Both the position numbers and the translations under genes were made by a program. The notes beneath the pieces were generated by a model. That model did no database searches, was not told where the DNA came from, and saw only the letters and a program-made list of their open reading frames with translations. 31,204 bases of DNA from positions 1 to 31,204 of the forward strand of contig CAYTGR010000054.1 in the NCBI GenBank assembly GCA_964437445.1, in the 5' to 3' direction. This DNA is from CAYTGR01 sp964437445 (lineage in GTDB: Bacteria > Chloroflexota > Anaerolineae > B4-G1 > SLSP01). Every line of letters starts with the position of its first letter. Position 1 is the first letter of the stretch. Shown here one piece after another: positions 7,901 to 15,428 of this stretch.

Positions 7901-8013
7901 GGTGTCGGGACCCGTTGGGTTGGGTCAGACGGCGTGGGAATCCGCTGCGTTGGGCCGCCGGGCCGGCGCGGCGGTGGCCCGCCCGTGGGCGGACGTTGCG
8001 GTTGATCAGGCAT
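4918..8013 (-). CDS. Class A penicillin-binding protein (GT51 + transpeptidase)
   Basis: A 1031-residue bifunctional peptidoglycan synthase. Residues 1-97 are a Pro-rich cytoplasmic tail with about five 10-residue repeats of the DPTQRVPTPS type. One TM helix (about 101-130) follows. The GT51 glycosyltransferase has EDRNFYQHPG (catalytic E191) and ASTITQQVARN. The transpeptidase has S472-x-x-K475 (GSAIK), S530-x-N532 and K673-T-G. After the catalytic core come an extracellular Ig-like segment and a C-terminal Thr-Pro tail with nine-residue repeats (EPPTPTWTP). Typical class A PBPs are 700-850 residues; the excess is the two low-complexity tails. Minus-strand GAGGAAA precedes the ATG by 7 nt. 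The gene is followed by a strong terminator and is probably monocistronic. It should polymerise and cross-link glycan at the outer face of the membrane. Confidence 0.96.
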   Translation of the reverse strand: MPDQPQRPPTGGPPPRRPGGPTQRIPTPSDPTQRVPTPSDPTQRVPRPSDPTQRLPAAEPTWQVPTPFEPTRRVAPPGPASPAVAGPPPPAGGPPRRSIPWTTLLLGGVLMAVLLFILALLAAVAGYFSLAADLPSPDELRSRELTFASSRIYASDNSLLYEVMDPTGGRRTYVPLTQISPYLIQATIATEDRNFYQHPGFDPIAIARAVYYALREREVVSGASTITQQVARNLLLSEEERTQQSARRKIKEIILAAELNRRYTKDEILEIYLNNINYGSLSYGVDAAARTYFETTARDLTLAQASFLAGLPQSPATYDPFGGGLDAALKRQRDVLGLMVEAGYITPEQQAAASAEIAAYPFHSPFSEQIEAPHFVFYVRQWVEEHLGPDVLYRGSGLRIHTTLDLNFQRIAQEEVAKGVAELAPRSVSNGALVAIQPATGYIQAMVGSADFYNEAIGGQVNVTLRCRQPGSAIKPLTYLATFERGWTPATILWDLPVTYTDTAGNLYQPVNYDGQFRGPVSIRTALANSLNIPAVKALEYVGVNGLLAMAERLGATSIVTPQLECPDYPYETRPLYGLALTLGGGEMKPLELTGAYATFANQGVYLPPTPILYIEDNNGNILVDNRSRQGTQAVSRQLAYLLTSILSDTQARCLVFHCPSLLELPDRPVAAKTGTTNDYRDSWTIGYTPDLAVGVWVGNNDNTPMDSVAGSSGAAPIWHNFMVRALENTPPHPFPQPPNLVTREVCTLSGAQPAPQCSERRTELFALDQLPPGPERDWVREVELDQNSGLRANQDCQANIQRQVMVVLDDVRDPAGQDWMRQWAAAHSLAIAPTDFCTSGGGAANVRITRPTNGETLYGKIDIFGTVDLPEFDHYEVLYGIGDAPIGFGWVSGPHQAAVKDGVLAVWDTTGLEPGLYTLRVIAYNQRGAQFDARVLVTVVGPTPTPTPTPAPTLTPTPTPSETFTPTPTSTPPPTWTSEPPTPTGTPEPPTPTWTPEPPTPTWTPEPPTPTWTPEPPTPTWTPEPSAIAP
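4937..5098. repeat. 27-bp tandem repeat, about six copies, inside the PBP gene
   Basis: Six consecutive 27-nt units start at 4937, 4964, 4991, 5018, 5045 and 5072, differing by a few substitutions; the last is degenerate. They encode the nine-residue EPPTPTWTP repeats at the extreme C-terminus of the PBP. The period is a multiple of three, so changes in copy number stay in frame. Confidence 0.9.
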
Positions 8014-8330
8014 AAGTTATTTCCTCGCGTTATGTCAATCCAGGCTCAGCCGGGCTGGTAGACCGCTGTCGGCGTTCTATGGCCTTCACGGCAGAAACGT
8101 CCCGTGGCTGCACGAGCCTTATCCGGTTGATTACCGATAGCATTGTACTATAGAACCCGAAGATGAGAAACGCGGGTGTTCCCAGAGACGTTTCAGTTTC
8201 AGGCCATTCCTGCCAGTCTGGGACCAGGGCCTTTACCTGAGCACCGCTGGGGTCCTCCCTTGTTGCTGGCTTCCTCAGCGGCCTCACTGCCCATTGGCTA
8301 AGTCTGTTGTGGGCCACGGGCAATTTCTGT
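8014..8330. other. Intergenic stretch with no recognised gene
   Basis: This is the promoter region between the divergent PBP and hydrolase genes. Possible -10 boxes lie back to back: TACAAT on the minus strand (8147-8142), which could serve the PBP, and TTGATT-N16-TATAGA on the plus strand (8127-8154). The roughly 170 nt after 8160 hold no convincing coding frame or hairpin series. Longer frames here look like extensions of neighbouring shadows. Confidence 0.5.
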
Positions 8331-8357
8331 TTGAATTTTGCCACTGCCAGGTATAAT
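8331..8357 (+). promoter_or_regulatory. Promoter of the lipoprotein hydrolase
   Basis: TTGAAT at 8331-8336, a 15-nt spacer and a perfect TATAAT at 8352-8357. Transcription would start near 8364 and give a leader of about 60 nt before the start at 8427. Confidence 0.55.
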
Positions 8358-8426
8358 AGGACCATTGCCTGGTTGCCGGGAGCGGCTGCCCAGGGACCGG
8401 AGTCGGAGGTGCGAAAAGGATCTATG

Positions 8427-9917
8427 ATGGACCGACATGCATGGCTGATATGGCGTATGGGGACCTGGATGGTAATGGCCGCCCTTTGCGCTGCGTTGAC
8501 CGGTTGCGCAACACCACCGACCGCTACACCGGCCGCGCACCCGGCGCTCACGCTGGAGTCTTGCCAGCTGACGCACCCTGGCCTGGCGCTGACTGTGCAG
8601 GCCCAGTGCGGCACGTTAACCGTGCCAGAGGATCGCGCCCATCCCAACGGGCGGCAGATCGCGCTCCATGTGGCGGTCGTCCCGGCAGTGAGCCGGACGC
8701 CCGCGCCCGATCCGCTCTTCATCCTGGCGGGCGGGCCGGGGCAGGCTGCGACCGAAGTCTACCCGGCCTTGGAGGAAGCCTTCGCGCAGTTGAACCAGGA
8801 GCGTGACGTCGTGCTGGTGGATCAGCGCGGCACGGGTAAATCTAACCCGCTGGAGTGCCATTTGCCGGAGGAAGAGGGCAATTTTGTAACTGATGAGGTG
8901 GTGATTGCCGCGCTCAAAGCTTGTCCCGCTCAACTGGATGCCGACCTGCGCTTTTACACCACCGAAATCGCCGTGCAGGACCTGGACGCGGTGCGGGCAG
9001 CGTTGGGGTATGAGCAGATCAACCTGTACGGGGCCTCCTATGGCACACGGGCCGGCCTGACTTATCTGCGGCTCTATCCAGAGCATGTGCGCACATTGGT
9101 CCTGGATGCGGTGGTCAGCCCGGAGTTTGTGATCTACAAAGAGACGGGGCAGGACGCCGACCGCGCCATGAGCTTGCTTTTTCAGCGCTGCCAGGCCGAC
9201 GCCGCCTGCCAGACCGCCTTTCCTGACCTGCAAGCGGAGTTTGAAACGCTGTTGGAGCAGCTGACGGCCCAACCGCGGCCGGTCACCATGCCCAACCCAA
9301 CTACCGGCCAGACGCTCCAGTTTACGATGACTCGCGAGATTTTTGTCTCGTTGCTCTTTCCTCAACTCTACACGCCGGAGATCAGCGCTCTGGTGCCGTT
9401 AGGCCTCCATACCGCTTACACCGAGGGCAACTTTGCCCCTTTGCTCGCTCAGGGGGCAGCCGCCGACGCCGGCATCTACCTGGGCCTTTTTTATGCCACG
9501 GCGTGTACCGAGGATGCGGCTTTTATTGACCCAACCGCAGTGGCTCAGACCGGGGATGAAAGCTACTTTGGCGATCGCTCGCGGACGTTCCGCGAGGTCT
9601 GCGCCGCCTGGCCCCAGGGGACACTCGCGCCGGACTTTCACCAGCCGGTGACCTCGGATAAGCCGGTCCTGTTGCTCTCCGGTGAGGCTGACCCCATCAC
9701 GCCGCCGCAGTATGCCGAGCAGGCTGCCCAAACGCTGCCCAACAGTTTGCATTTGATTGCCAAAGGTATGGGGCACGGCCTGATGGGGCGCGGTTGCGTT
9801 TCAAACCTCGTCACCGACTTTGTCAAGGCCGGGACGGCACAAAGGCTGGACACGGCTTGCGTACAAAAGATCACCCCGCCGCCCTTCTTTGTGGATTTCA
9901 CGGGGCCGCAGTCGTAG
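8427..9917 (+). CDS. Alpha/beta-hydrolase lipoprotein, S33/TAP-like peptidase
   Basis: A 496-residue exported hydrolase. The N-terminus is a lipoprotein signal with lipobox LTGC (C27). The fold shows GGPGQ (oxyanion region, about 102-106), VDQRGTGKSNP, the nucleophile elbow GASYG (S204), the acid D422 (GEADPITPP) and H450 (GMGHGLMGRGC). The TAP-like C-terminal region is that of Streptomyces tripeptidyl aminopeptidases and proline iminopeptidases, so it probably trims N-terminal residues from peptides outside the membrane. Esterase activity is an alternative. The second of two adjacent ATGs (8427 rather than 8424) gives better spacing from AAAGGA at 8415-8420. It is followed 28 nt later by natA in the same direction. 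Confidence 0.88.
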   Translation: MDRHAWLIWRMGTWMVMAALCAALTGCATPPTATPAAHPALTLESCQLTHPGLALTVQAQCGTLTVPEDRAHPNGRQIALHVAVVPAVSRTPAPDPLFILAGGPGQAATEVYPALEEAFAQLNQERDVVLVDQRGTGKSNPLECHLPEEEGNFVTDEVVIAALKACPAQLDADLRFYTTEIAVQDLDAVRAALGYEQINLYGASYGTRAGLTYLRLYPEHVRTLVLDAVVSPEFVIYKETGQDADRAMSLLFQRCQADAACQTAFPDLQAEFETLLEQLTAQPRPVTMPNPTTGQTLQFTMTREIFVSLLFPQLYTPEISALVPLGLHTAYTEGNFAPLLAQGAAADAGIYLGLFYATACTEDAAFIDPTAVAQTGDESYFGDRSRTFREVCAAWPQGTLAPDFHQPVTSDKPVLLLSGEADPITPPQYAEQAAQTLPNSLHLIAKGMGHGLMGRGCVSNLVTDFVKAGTAQRLDTACVQKITPPPFFVDFTGPQS

Positions 9918-9945
9918 ACGGCTCAACTATGAGGGAGTTACCAGT

Positions 9946-10680
9946 ATGATCCAGGTGGATAATCTGCATAAAGCATTTGGGCCGGTGAAGGCACTACAAG
10001 GGGTCTCATTCAGCGCTGCCAATGGGCAGATCACCGGTTTGCTCGGGCCCAACGGGGCTGGAAAAACGACGACGCTGCGTGTGCTCTACACCTTGTTGAC
10101 GCCGGACAGCGGCACAGCTACGGTGGACGGGTTGGACGTCCACACGCAGCGGATTGAGGTGCAGCGCCGGATCGGTGCGCTGCCCGACGCGCGCGGCGTC
10201 TACCCCCGGCTGACGGCGCGAGAGAACATCCGCTATTACGGCAACCTCCACGGCCTGCGCGGGGCAGAGCTGGAGCAACGAACCGAGGCTCTCATCCAGC
10301 TGCTGGATATGCAAGAGATCGCCGACCGCAAGACCGACGGTTTCTCCACCGGCGAGCGGCTCAAGGTCGCCATCGCGCGCGCCCTGATCCACGACCCGAA
10401 AAATGTCCTGCTGGATGAGCCGACCAATGGCCTGGACGTGATGAGTACGCGCGCCATGCGCGACGTCATCCGCCACCTGCGCGACAGGGGCCAGTGCGTG
10501 CTCTTTTCCAGCCATGTCATGCAGGAGGTCGCCGCGCTCTGCGACCGGATTGTGGTCATTGACCACGGGCGGGTGGTAGCCGACGGAACCCCCGACCAGC
10601 TGCGCACCAGCACCGGCCGGGAATCGTTGGAAGATGCCTTTGTCGCCATCATCGGCACGGAAGAGGGATTGGAACGATGA
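9946..10680 (+). CDS. natA: ABC exporter ATPase, NatA-like
   Basis: A 244-residue nucleotide-binding subunit. Walker A GPNGAGKT is at 34-41; a variant signature FSTGER lies near 133-138; Walker B with D-loop (VLLDEPTNGLD) is at 154-164; the switch histidine is H190 (SSHVMQEV). The segment GALPDARGVYPRLTA, with Asp-Ala-Arg where the usual Q-loop lies, is typical of NatA proteins. NatA energises export by NatB, in the founding example of sodium ions. GAGGGA at 9931-9936 supports the ATG at 9946. The stop overlaps the natB start as ATGA, so the two are translationally coupled. The substrate in this organism is inferred from family resemblance only. Confidence 0.9.
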   Translation: MIQVDNLHKAFGPVKALQGVSFSAANGQITGLLGPNGAGKTTTLRVLYTLLTPDSGTATVDGLDVHTQRIEVQRRIGALPDARGVYPRLTARENIRYYGNLHGLRGAELEQRTEALIQLLDMQEIADRKTDGFSTGERLKVAIARALIHDPKNVLLDEPTNGLDVMSTRAMRDVIRHLRDRGQCVLFSSHVMQEVAALCDRIVVIDHGRVVADGTPDQLRTSTGRESLEDAFVAIIGTEEGLER

Positions 10681-11855
10681 ACCGAATCGCCGTCGTTTTC
10701 AAGAAAGAGGTCCTGGATAACCTGCGCGACCGGCGCTCGTTGACCAGTACGGTGCTCTATGCGCTGTTAGGACCGTTCATGATCTTGCTGATGATCGTGA
10801 TCCTGGGCAACATTTTCAAAGAGGAGATCGAAAAACCGCTCTTGCTGCCGGTCTCCGGCGTGGAGCACGCCCCGGCCTTGGTCCAATTCCTGGAGCAGAA
10901 CAACGTCATCATCCAGCCGGCCCCGGATGATCCCCAAACCGCGGTGCGGACTGGCGACGTGGAGGTGGTCCTGATCATCCCGGAGGATTACGGCGAGGCT
11001 TTCCGTCAGGGCCGGCCGGCGCGGGTGCAGCTGGTGGAAGACACGTCGCGGACCTCGGCCATGCCCTCCGCGGAGCGCGCGCGCGATTTACTACGGACTT
11101 ACAGCAGCCAGATTGGCGGGCTGCGGCTGTTGGCGCGCGGGGTGGACCCGTCTATCACTTCCGCGTTGAGTCTGGAGCGCGTGGATGTCGCCACCCCGGA
11201 AAGCCAGTCGCTGATCTTCTTGAACATGCTCCCTTATTTTATGGTGATGGCGGTCTTCCTGGGCGGGACGGCGGTCATCATTGATACTACCGCCGGTGAA
11301 CGGGAGCGGGGCTCCCTGGAGCCGTTGTTGATCAACCCGGTGCGACGCTGGGAGTTCGTCCTGGGGAAATTGCTGGCCTCCATCCCCTTTGCCATGGTGA
11401 CTATTTTCATTTCGCTGGCCGGATTCTATGGGATTTTCAATTACGTCCCGGTGGAAAAGTTTATGGGGATGCGGCTCAGCATCAGTTTCTACACCGTCGG
11501 CAACATTTTCCTGCTCTGCCTGCCGATGATCTTCATGGCCGGCGCGTTGCAGATGATCATCGCCTCGTTCGCCCGCAGCTTCAAGGAAGCCCAGACTTAC
11601 GTGAACTGGCTGCCTCTGGTGCCGGCATTGCCGGGGATCGCGCTGGCTTTCCTGCCGGTCAAACCGACCGTGTGGGCGATGTTGATTCCAACCTTTGGGC
11701 AACAGATGCTCTTCTTGCAGCTGATCCGGGGCGAGCTGACCAGCCCGCTGAACATTGCGGTTTCCACGATTGCCACCTTGATTCTGGCCGGGGTGCTGAT
11801 CGTGGTGGCAATCCAGCTCTACAGCCGCGAACAGATCCTGTTCGGGAAAAAGTAA
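10677..11855 (+). CDS. natB: ABC-2 type permease, NatB-like
   Basis: A 392-residue membrane subunit. One N-terminal TM helix (about 24-45) precedes a large extracytoplasmic region (about 50-175). Five or so TM helices follow from about 182 onward (FLNMLPYFMVMAVFLGGTAV and others), with the characteristic TTAGERERGSLEPLL loop of the ABC-2 family between the first two. This layout matches NatB. It is the partner of the preceding ATPase through an ATGA overlap. Its stop codon is embedded in the manA ribosome binding site, so downstream translation may be linked to it. The exported substrate could be sodium or another small molecule. Confidence 0.88.
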   Translation: MNRIAVVFKKEVLDNLRDRRSLTSTVLYALLGPFMILLMIVILGNIFKEEIEKPLLLPVSGVEHAPALVQFLEQNNVIIQPAPDDPQTAVRTGDVEVVLIIPEDYGEAFRQGRPARVQLVEDTSRTSAMPSAERARDLLRTYSSQIGGLRLLARGVDPSITSALSLERVDVATPESQSLIFLNMLPYFMVMAVFLGGTAVIIDTTAGERERGSLEPLLINPVRRWEFVLGKLLASIPFAMVTIFISLAGFYGIFNYVPVEKFMGMRLSISFYTVGNIFLLCLPMIFMAGALQMIIASFARSFKEAQTYVNWLPLVPALPGIALAFLPVKPTVWAMLIPTFGQQMLFLQLIRGELTSPLNIAVSTIATLILAGVLIVVAIQLYSREQILFGKK

Positions 11856-11862
11856 GGGGACT

Positions 11863-12804
11863 ATGTCTTTCTTGCAGCTAATGCCTCAGTATCGGGACTA
11901 CATCTGGGGAGGACATCGGCTCCGACCTACCGGCGAATTGACCGCTGAAGCCTGGGTTGTCTACGAGGCCGACCGCGTCGCCACCGGGCCGTGGGCCGGC
12001 CGTACCCTGGCCGAAGTGGCCGCCGCCGAAGGCGCGGCGCTGCTGGGCCAGCGTGCCGTGGCCCGTACCGGGACGCGCTTCCCGCTGCTCATCAAGTTGC
12101 TGGACGCGCAGGCCTGGCTCTCCCTTCAGGTGCATCCCAACGACGCGCAGGCGGTGCGCCTGGCCGGGCCGGACCAATTTGGCAAGACTGAGGCCTGGCA
12201 CGTGTTGGAGGCCGCGCCCGGCGCTCAGCTGATCGCCGGGGTCCGCCCCGGGGTCACGGCGGCAGCTCTGGCGGCGGCCATCCGCTCTGGCACCGTTTTG
12301 GACTGCGTCCAGTTTCACACGATCAGCGCCGGTGATACCCTTCTTCTGCGGGCCGGGACCATCCACGCGCTGGGACCCGGTGTTCTGCTCTACGAAGTGC
12401 AGCAAACCTCCGATCTGACCTATCGGGTCTTTGACTGGAACCGCCCGGCGACGCCACAGCGCCCGCTGCACATTGAACAATCCCTGGCGGTGATAGACCC
12501 GACCATCGTCGTAGCGCCGGCGCCGCCGCCGCCGCTTGGTGACGGCGAGCGGGCCATTTTGATCACCGGTGACTACTTCACGTTAGCCCTCCTGGTTGCC
12601 GCAACCCGGCCGGTGGCGTTGGACACACGCAGCGAGTCGTTTCACGCGCTCACCGTCATTGAGGGGGAAGCGGAGCTGGCCGCCCAGGATGAACGCATCT
12701 CCCTGCGCCGCTTTGAAACGGTGGTCGTTCCGGCGGCCGCTGGCGCGTACTGGCTCCTGCCGCATGGTCCTTGCCGGGTGTTGCAGGCCGGTGTCACTGT
12801 TTGA
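11863..12804 (+). CDS. manA: Mannose-6-phosphate isomerase, class I
   Basis: A 313-residue cupin enzyme that interconverts mannose 6-phosphate and fructose 6-phosphate in the cytoplasm. The zinc ligands are visible: Q89 and H91 in QVHPND, E110 in KTEAWHV and H168 in TIHALGPG. The YEVQQTSDLTYRVFDWNR stretch and the short length match the Bacillus-type class I enzymes (about 315 residues). TAAGGGGA at 11853-11860 is both the natB stop and the ribosome binding site, so the gene is read from the natAB transcript unless an unseen internal promoter exists. It would feed mannose into glycolysis or make precursors for glycosylation. Confidence 0.93.
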   Translation: MSFLQLMPQYRDYIWGGHRLRPTGELTAEAWVVYEADRVATGPWAGRTLAEVAAAEGAALLGQRAVARTGTRFPLLIKLLDAQAWLSLQVHPNDAQAVRLAGPDQFGKTEAWHVLEAAPGAQLIAGVRPGVTAAALAAAIRSGTVLDCVQFHTISAGDTLLLRAGTIHALGPGVLLYEVQQTSDLTYRVFDWNRPATPQRPLHIEQSLAVIDPTIVVAPAPPPPLGDGERAILITGDYFTLALLVAATRPVALDTRSESFHALTVIEGEAELAAQDERISLRRFETVVVPAAAGAYWLLPHGPCRVLQAGVTV

Positions 12805-12909
12805 AGTGGCGGTGCCGGGGAATAGCCGGGGGATAAGAATTTCTGTCGATTCTTTGACTAAATAACTGAGCACCTAAAAACTCATTGACTACCTTCAGGG
12901 AGGTTCCTC

Positions 12910-13872
12910 ATGTTTTATGATCTGCCCTTAGACCAATTGCACACTTACTGCCCGCCGCGCGACGAACCCGCCGATTTTGACGCCTTTTGGGCTGCGACGT
13001 TGGCGGAGGCGCGCCAGTTTCCCCTGCAGGCCGAGTTCAGGCCGGTGGATTTTGGCTTGCGCCAGGTGGAGGTTCTGGATGTGACCTTCCACGGCTACGG
13101 GGGACAATCCATCAAGGGGTGGCTGTTGCTGCCGCACGGCGCGGCGGCCCCGCTGCCCTGTGTGGTGGAGTACATCGGCTACGGGGGGGGGCGCTCGCTC
13201 CCTTACGATCATCTGTTGTGGAGCAACGCGGGCTACGCGCACCTGGTCATGGACACGCGCGGACAGGGGAGCGTCTGGTCGCCCGGCGACACGCCCGATC
13301 TGGAGCCGGAGGGCGGCAATCCCCAGCAGCCCGGCTTTATGACGCGCGGCGTGCTCAACCCACGGACTTACTACTACCGCCGTCTCTTCACCGACGCCGT
13401 TCGGGCGGTGGAAGCAGCGCGCGCCCATCCCCTGGTGGACAGCCGCCGCGTCGCCGTCACCGGCGGCAGCCAGGGCGGCGGTATAGCCCTTGCCGTCAGC
13501 GGCCTTGTCCCCGATCTCGTCGCTGCTCTGCCCGATGTGCCGTTCCTGTGCCACATGCGGGTCGCTACCGAAATCACCGACGCGGATCCCTACAACGAGC
13601 TGGCGCGCTTCTGCCAGGTCCACCGCGACAAAGTGGAGACCGTCTTTGCCACCCTCCAATATTTTGACGGGCTCAACTTTGCCACCCGTGCACACTGCCC
13701 GGCGCTTTTTTCCGTCGGGCTGATGGACGAGATCTGCCCACCGCGCACCGTTTTTGCCGCCTACAACCATTTCGCCGGCCCGAAGCAAATCCGGGTGTGG
13801 GCGTACAACCATCACGAGGGCGGGGGGATCTATCAGGTCGCCGAAAAAGTCCGCTTTTTGCAGGCGCTGTGA
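12910..13872 (+). CDS. Acetyl xylan esterase / cephalosporin-C deacetylase (CE7)
   Basis: A 320-residue alpha/beta hydrolase of carbohydrate esterase family 7. The catalytic triad is S187 (GGSQGG), D273 (GLMDEICPP) and H302 (YNHHEGGG). The RGQG motif (117-120) is also present. Length and residue spacing agree with characterised CE7 enzymes, which remove acetyl groups from xylo-oligosaccharides and other small acetylated compounds. There is no signal peptide, so it acts on imported oligosaccharides in the cytoplasm. A GGGAGG ribosome binding site lies just before the ATG. The next gene, an MFS transporter, might supply the substrate, but this is only suggested by adjacency. Confidence 0.94.
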   Translation: MFYDLPLDQLHTYCPPRDEPADFDAFWAATLAEARQFPLQAEFRPVDFGLRQVEVLDVTFHGYGGQSIKGWLLLPHGAAAPLPCVVEYIGYGGGRSLPYDHLLWSNAGYAHLVMDTRGQGSVWSPGDTPDLEPEGGNPQQPGFMTRGVLNPRTYYYRRLFTDAVRAVEAARAHPLVDSRRVAVTGGSQGGGIALAVSGLVPDLVAALPDVPFLCHMRVATEITDADPYNELARFCQVHRDKVETVFATLQYFDGLNFATRAHCPALFSVGLMDEICPPRTVFAAYNHFAGPKQIRVWAYNHHEGGGIYQVAEKVRFLQAL

Positions 13873-13969
13873 GATCTCCAGTGAATACTGCCCCCAAACA
13901 GGCCCGGTTCAAATCCACCGGTTGCCTCAACGGCGCGATCTTTGAAACTTAAGGTGTTAAGGTGGTGGA

Positions 13970-15175
13970 ATGTCATTCCTTACACGGATCAGGCGATCTT
14001 CACGTGAATTGACCTTGTTTGCCGGGGCGTCATTAGCTCTGGGCACTGCTACCAGCATCATGGATTCCACCTTTAACAATTTCCTCAATGAGACGTTTTC
14101 CCTCTCCGGTTTCCAACGCTCCTTTCTGGAATTTCCCCGCGAATTGCCGGGCTTCCTGGTGGTCTTTGTTTCCGCGCTGCTCTGGTTCCTGTGCAGCCGG
14201 AGGTTAGGGGGCGTCGCTATGTTGTTGGGCGCGGCCGGGGCATTGCTGGTCGGCTTTGCCTCCTCCAGTTATGCCGTCATGGTGATCTGGCTGTTTATCT
14301 ACAGTATGGGCCAGCATATCTTCTTGCCGTTATCCTCTACCATCGGCATGGAACTGGCCCATGAGGGGCAGGCCGGCCGGCGGTTGGGGCAGCTCAATGC
14401 GGTGCGGAACTTCGCCACCATCCTGGGCAGCTTCCTGGTCTTTGTGGGATTCAAATATCTGGGCTTCACATTCCAGCACACCTTTGCCCTGGCGGCCATC
14501 GCTTTGGTAGTGGCCGCCATCCTGATGTTTTCCATGACGCCGGAGAAGAAAAACGCGCCCAGAACATACCTGCAATTGCACCGGGAATATCGCCTGTATT
14601 ATCTCCTGGCCGTTTTGGCCGGTTCACGCAAGCAGATCTTTCTGACGTTTGCGCCCTGGGTCCTGGTCACGGTTTTTAAACAGCCGACCCAGCTCATCGC
14701 CACGTTGATGACTATAGGGGGCATCATCGGCATCCTTTTCCAGCCCTTCCTGGGGCGGATGGTGGATCGGTTGGGTGAACGGACCGTTCTGGCCGGGGAG
14801 GCGGTGCTGCTGGTCTTCGTTTGCTTGGGGTATGGGTTCAGCCGATTTGTCTTTCCGGCTCAGGCCGCATTTTGGATCACGTGCGCCTGCTATCTCCTGG
14901 ATCAGATGTTGATGTCGGTGGGGATGGCACGTTCCACCTACATGAAGAAGACCGCGCTGGACCCCGCTCATGTGCAACCGGCGCTGACCGCCGGGGTGAC
15001 GATTGATCACGTCTTCTCCATCACCACGGCGCTGGTGGGGGGCGTGATCTGGAATACCTGGGGCTACCAGTACGTCTTCTTACTGGGGGTAGCCATCGCG
15101 CTGGTCAATTTTGGCGTGGCCTTACAGGTGCGGATCCCTAAGGCGGAAACCAACCCGCAATGGGTGCAGGCTTGA
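13970..15175 (+). CDS. Major facilitator superfamily transporter
   Basis: A 401-residue integral membrane protein with about 12 hydrophobic helices in two halves, separated by a charged loop near residues 188-205 (MTPEKKNAPRTYLQLHREYR). The loop containing LGRMVDRLGERT (after helix 8) matches an MFS-type cytoplasmic signature (GxxxDRxGxR). There is no soluble domain. AAGGTGG precedes the ATG. The substrate cannot be read from the sequence; the neighbouring CE7 esterase makes an oligosaccharide possible, and drug efflux is an alternative. The gene stands 97 nt after the esterase stop, and no clear terminator separates them. Confidence 0.85.
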   Translation: MSFLTRIRRSSRELTLFAGASLALGTATSIMDSTFNNFLNETFSLSGFQRSFLEFPRELPGFLVVFVSALLWFLCSRRLGGVAMLLGAAGALLVGFASSSYAVMVIWLFIYSMGQHIFLPLSSTIGMELAHEGQAGRRLGQLNAVRNFATILGSFLVFVGFKYLGFTFQHTFALAAIALVVAAILMFSMTPEKKNAPRTYLQLHREYRLYYLLAVLAGSRKQIFLTFAPWVLVTVFKQPTQLIATLMTIGGIIGILFQPFLGRMVDRLGERTVLAGEAVLLVFVCLGYGFSRFVFPAQAAFWITCACYLLDQMLMSVGMARSTYMKKTALDPAHVQPALTAGVTIDHVFSITTALVGGVIWNTWGYQYVFLLGVAIALVNFGVALQVRIPKAETNPQWVQA

Positions 15176-15311
15176 GCTACCAGAGATCATCTGCCCCCCT
15201 GGCATCCTCGGTGGGCTTGGCGCTTTGGGCAGGAAATTCAATAATCCGCGAGCGAAAATCAAAATAGTCCAACATAGAGATGCAGAAGTCTGGTTGTGAT
15301 GTGCAAAACGA

Positions 15312-15340
15312 TTGACAGGCCCGCCATTTACCGATATACT
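15312..15340 (+). promoter_or_regulatory. Strong sigma70-type promoter for the Tm-1-like gene
   Basis: A perfect TTGACA at 15312-15317, a 17-nt spacer and TATACT at 15335-15340. Transcription should begin near 15347, giving a leader of about 80 nt. Confidence 0.75.
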
Positions 15341-15360
15341 AAGTAAGTAGCGTTATCCCA

Positions 15361-15422
15361 GAGGCCCTCCTGTTCGTCCCAACCTCGGGCCTCAGAGCGT
15401 CATAAGCCAAACCTCGGGAGGA
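15361..15422 (+). promoter_or_regulatory. Leader with inverted and direct repeats before the Tm-1-like gene
   Basis: GAGGCCC (15361-15367) and GGGCCTC (15387-15393) are perfect inverted repeats around a 19-nt loop. AACCTCGGG occurs twice, at 15381-15389 and 15410-15418. The second copy runs into the ribosome binding site GGAGG (15417-15421). CCTCCT (15366-15371) could pair weakly with that site. A translational switch is possible but unproven. Confidence 0.35.
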
Positions 15423-15428
15423 AGCACC

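Noticed and set aside
8155..8200. T-box-like string (GGGAACACCCGCG on the minus strand)
   Set aside because: The invariant TGGNACCGCG motif, a specifier hairpin and a downstream aminoacyl-tRNA or amino-acid gene are all missing.
8030..8722. 230-residue open frame on the minus strand overlapping the start of the hydrolase gene
   Set aside because: The sequence has no recognisable domain, overlaps the well-supported lipoprotein signal peptide of the hydrolase, and has no ribosome binding site. Taken as a shadow frame.
10006..10566. Antisense frame over natA as a second gene
   Set aside because: No start signal or domain. The sense strand has complete Walker A, signature and Walker B motifs.
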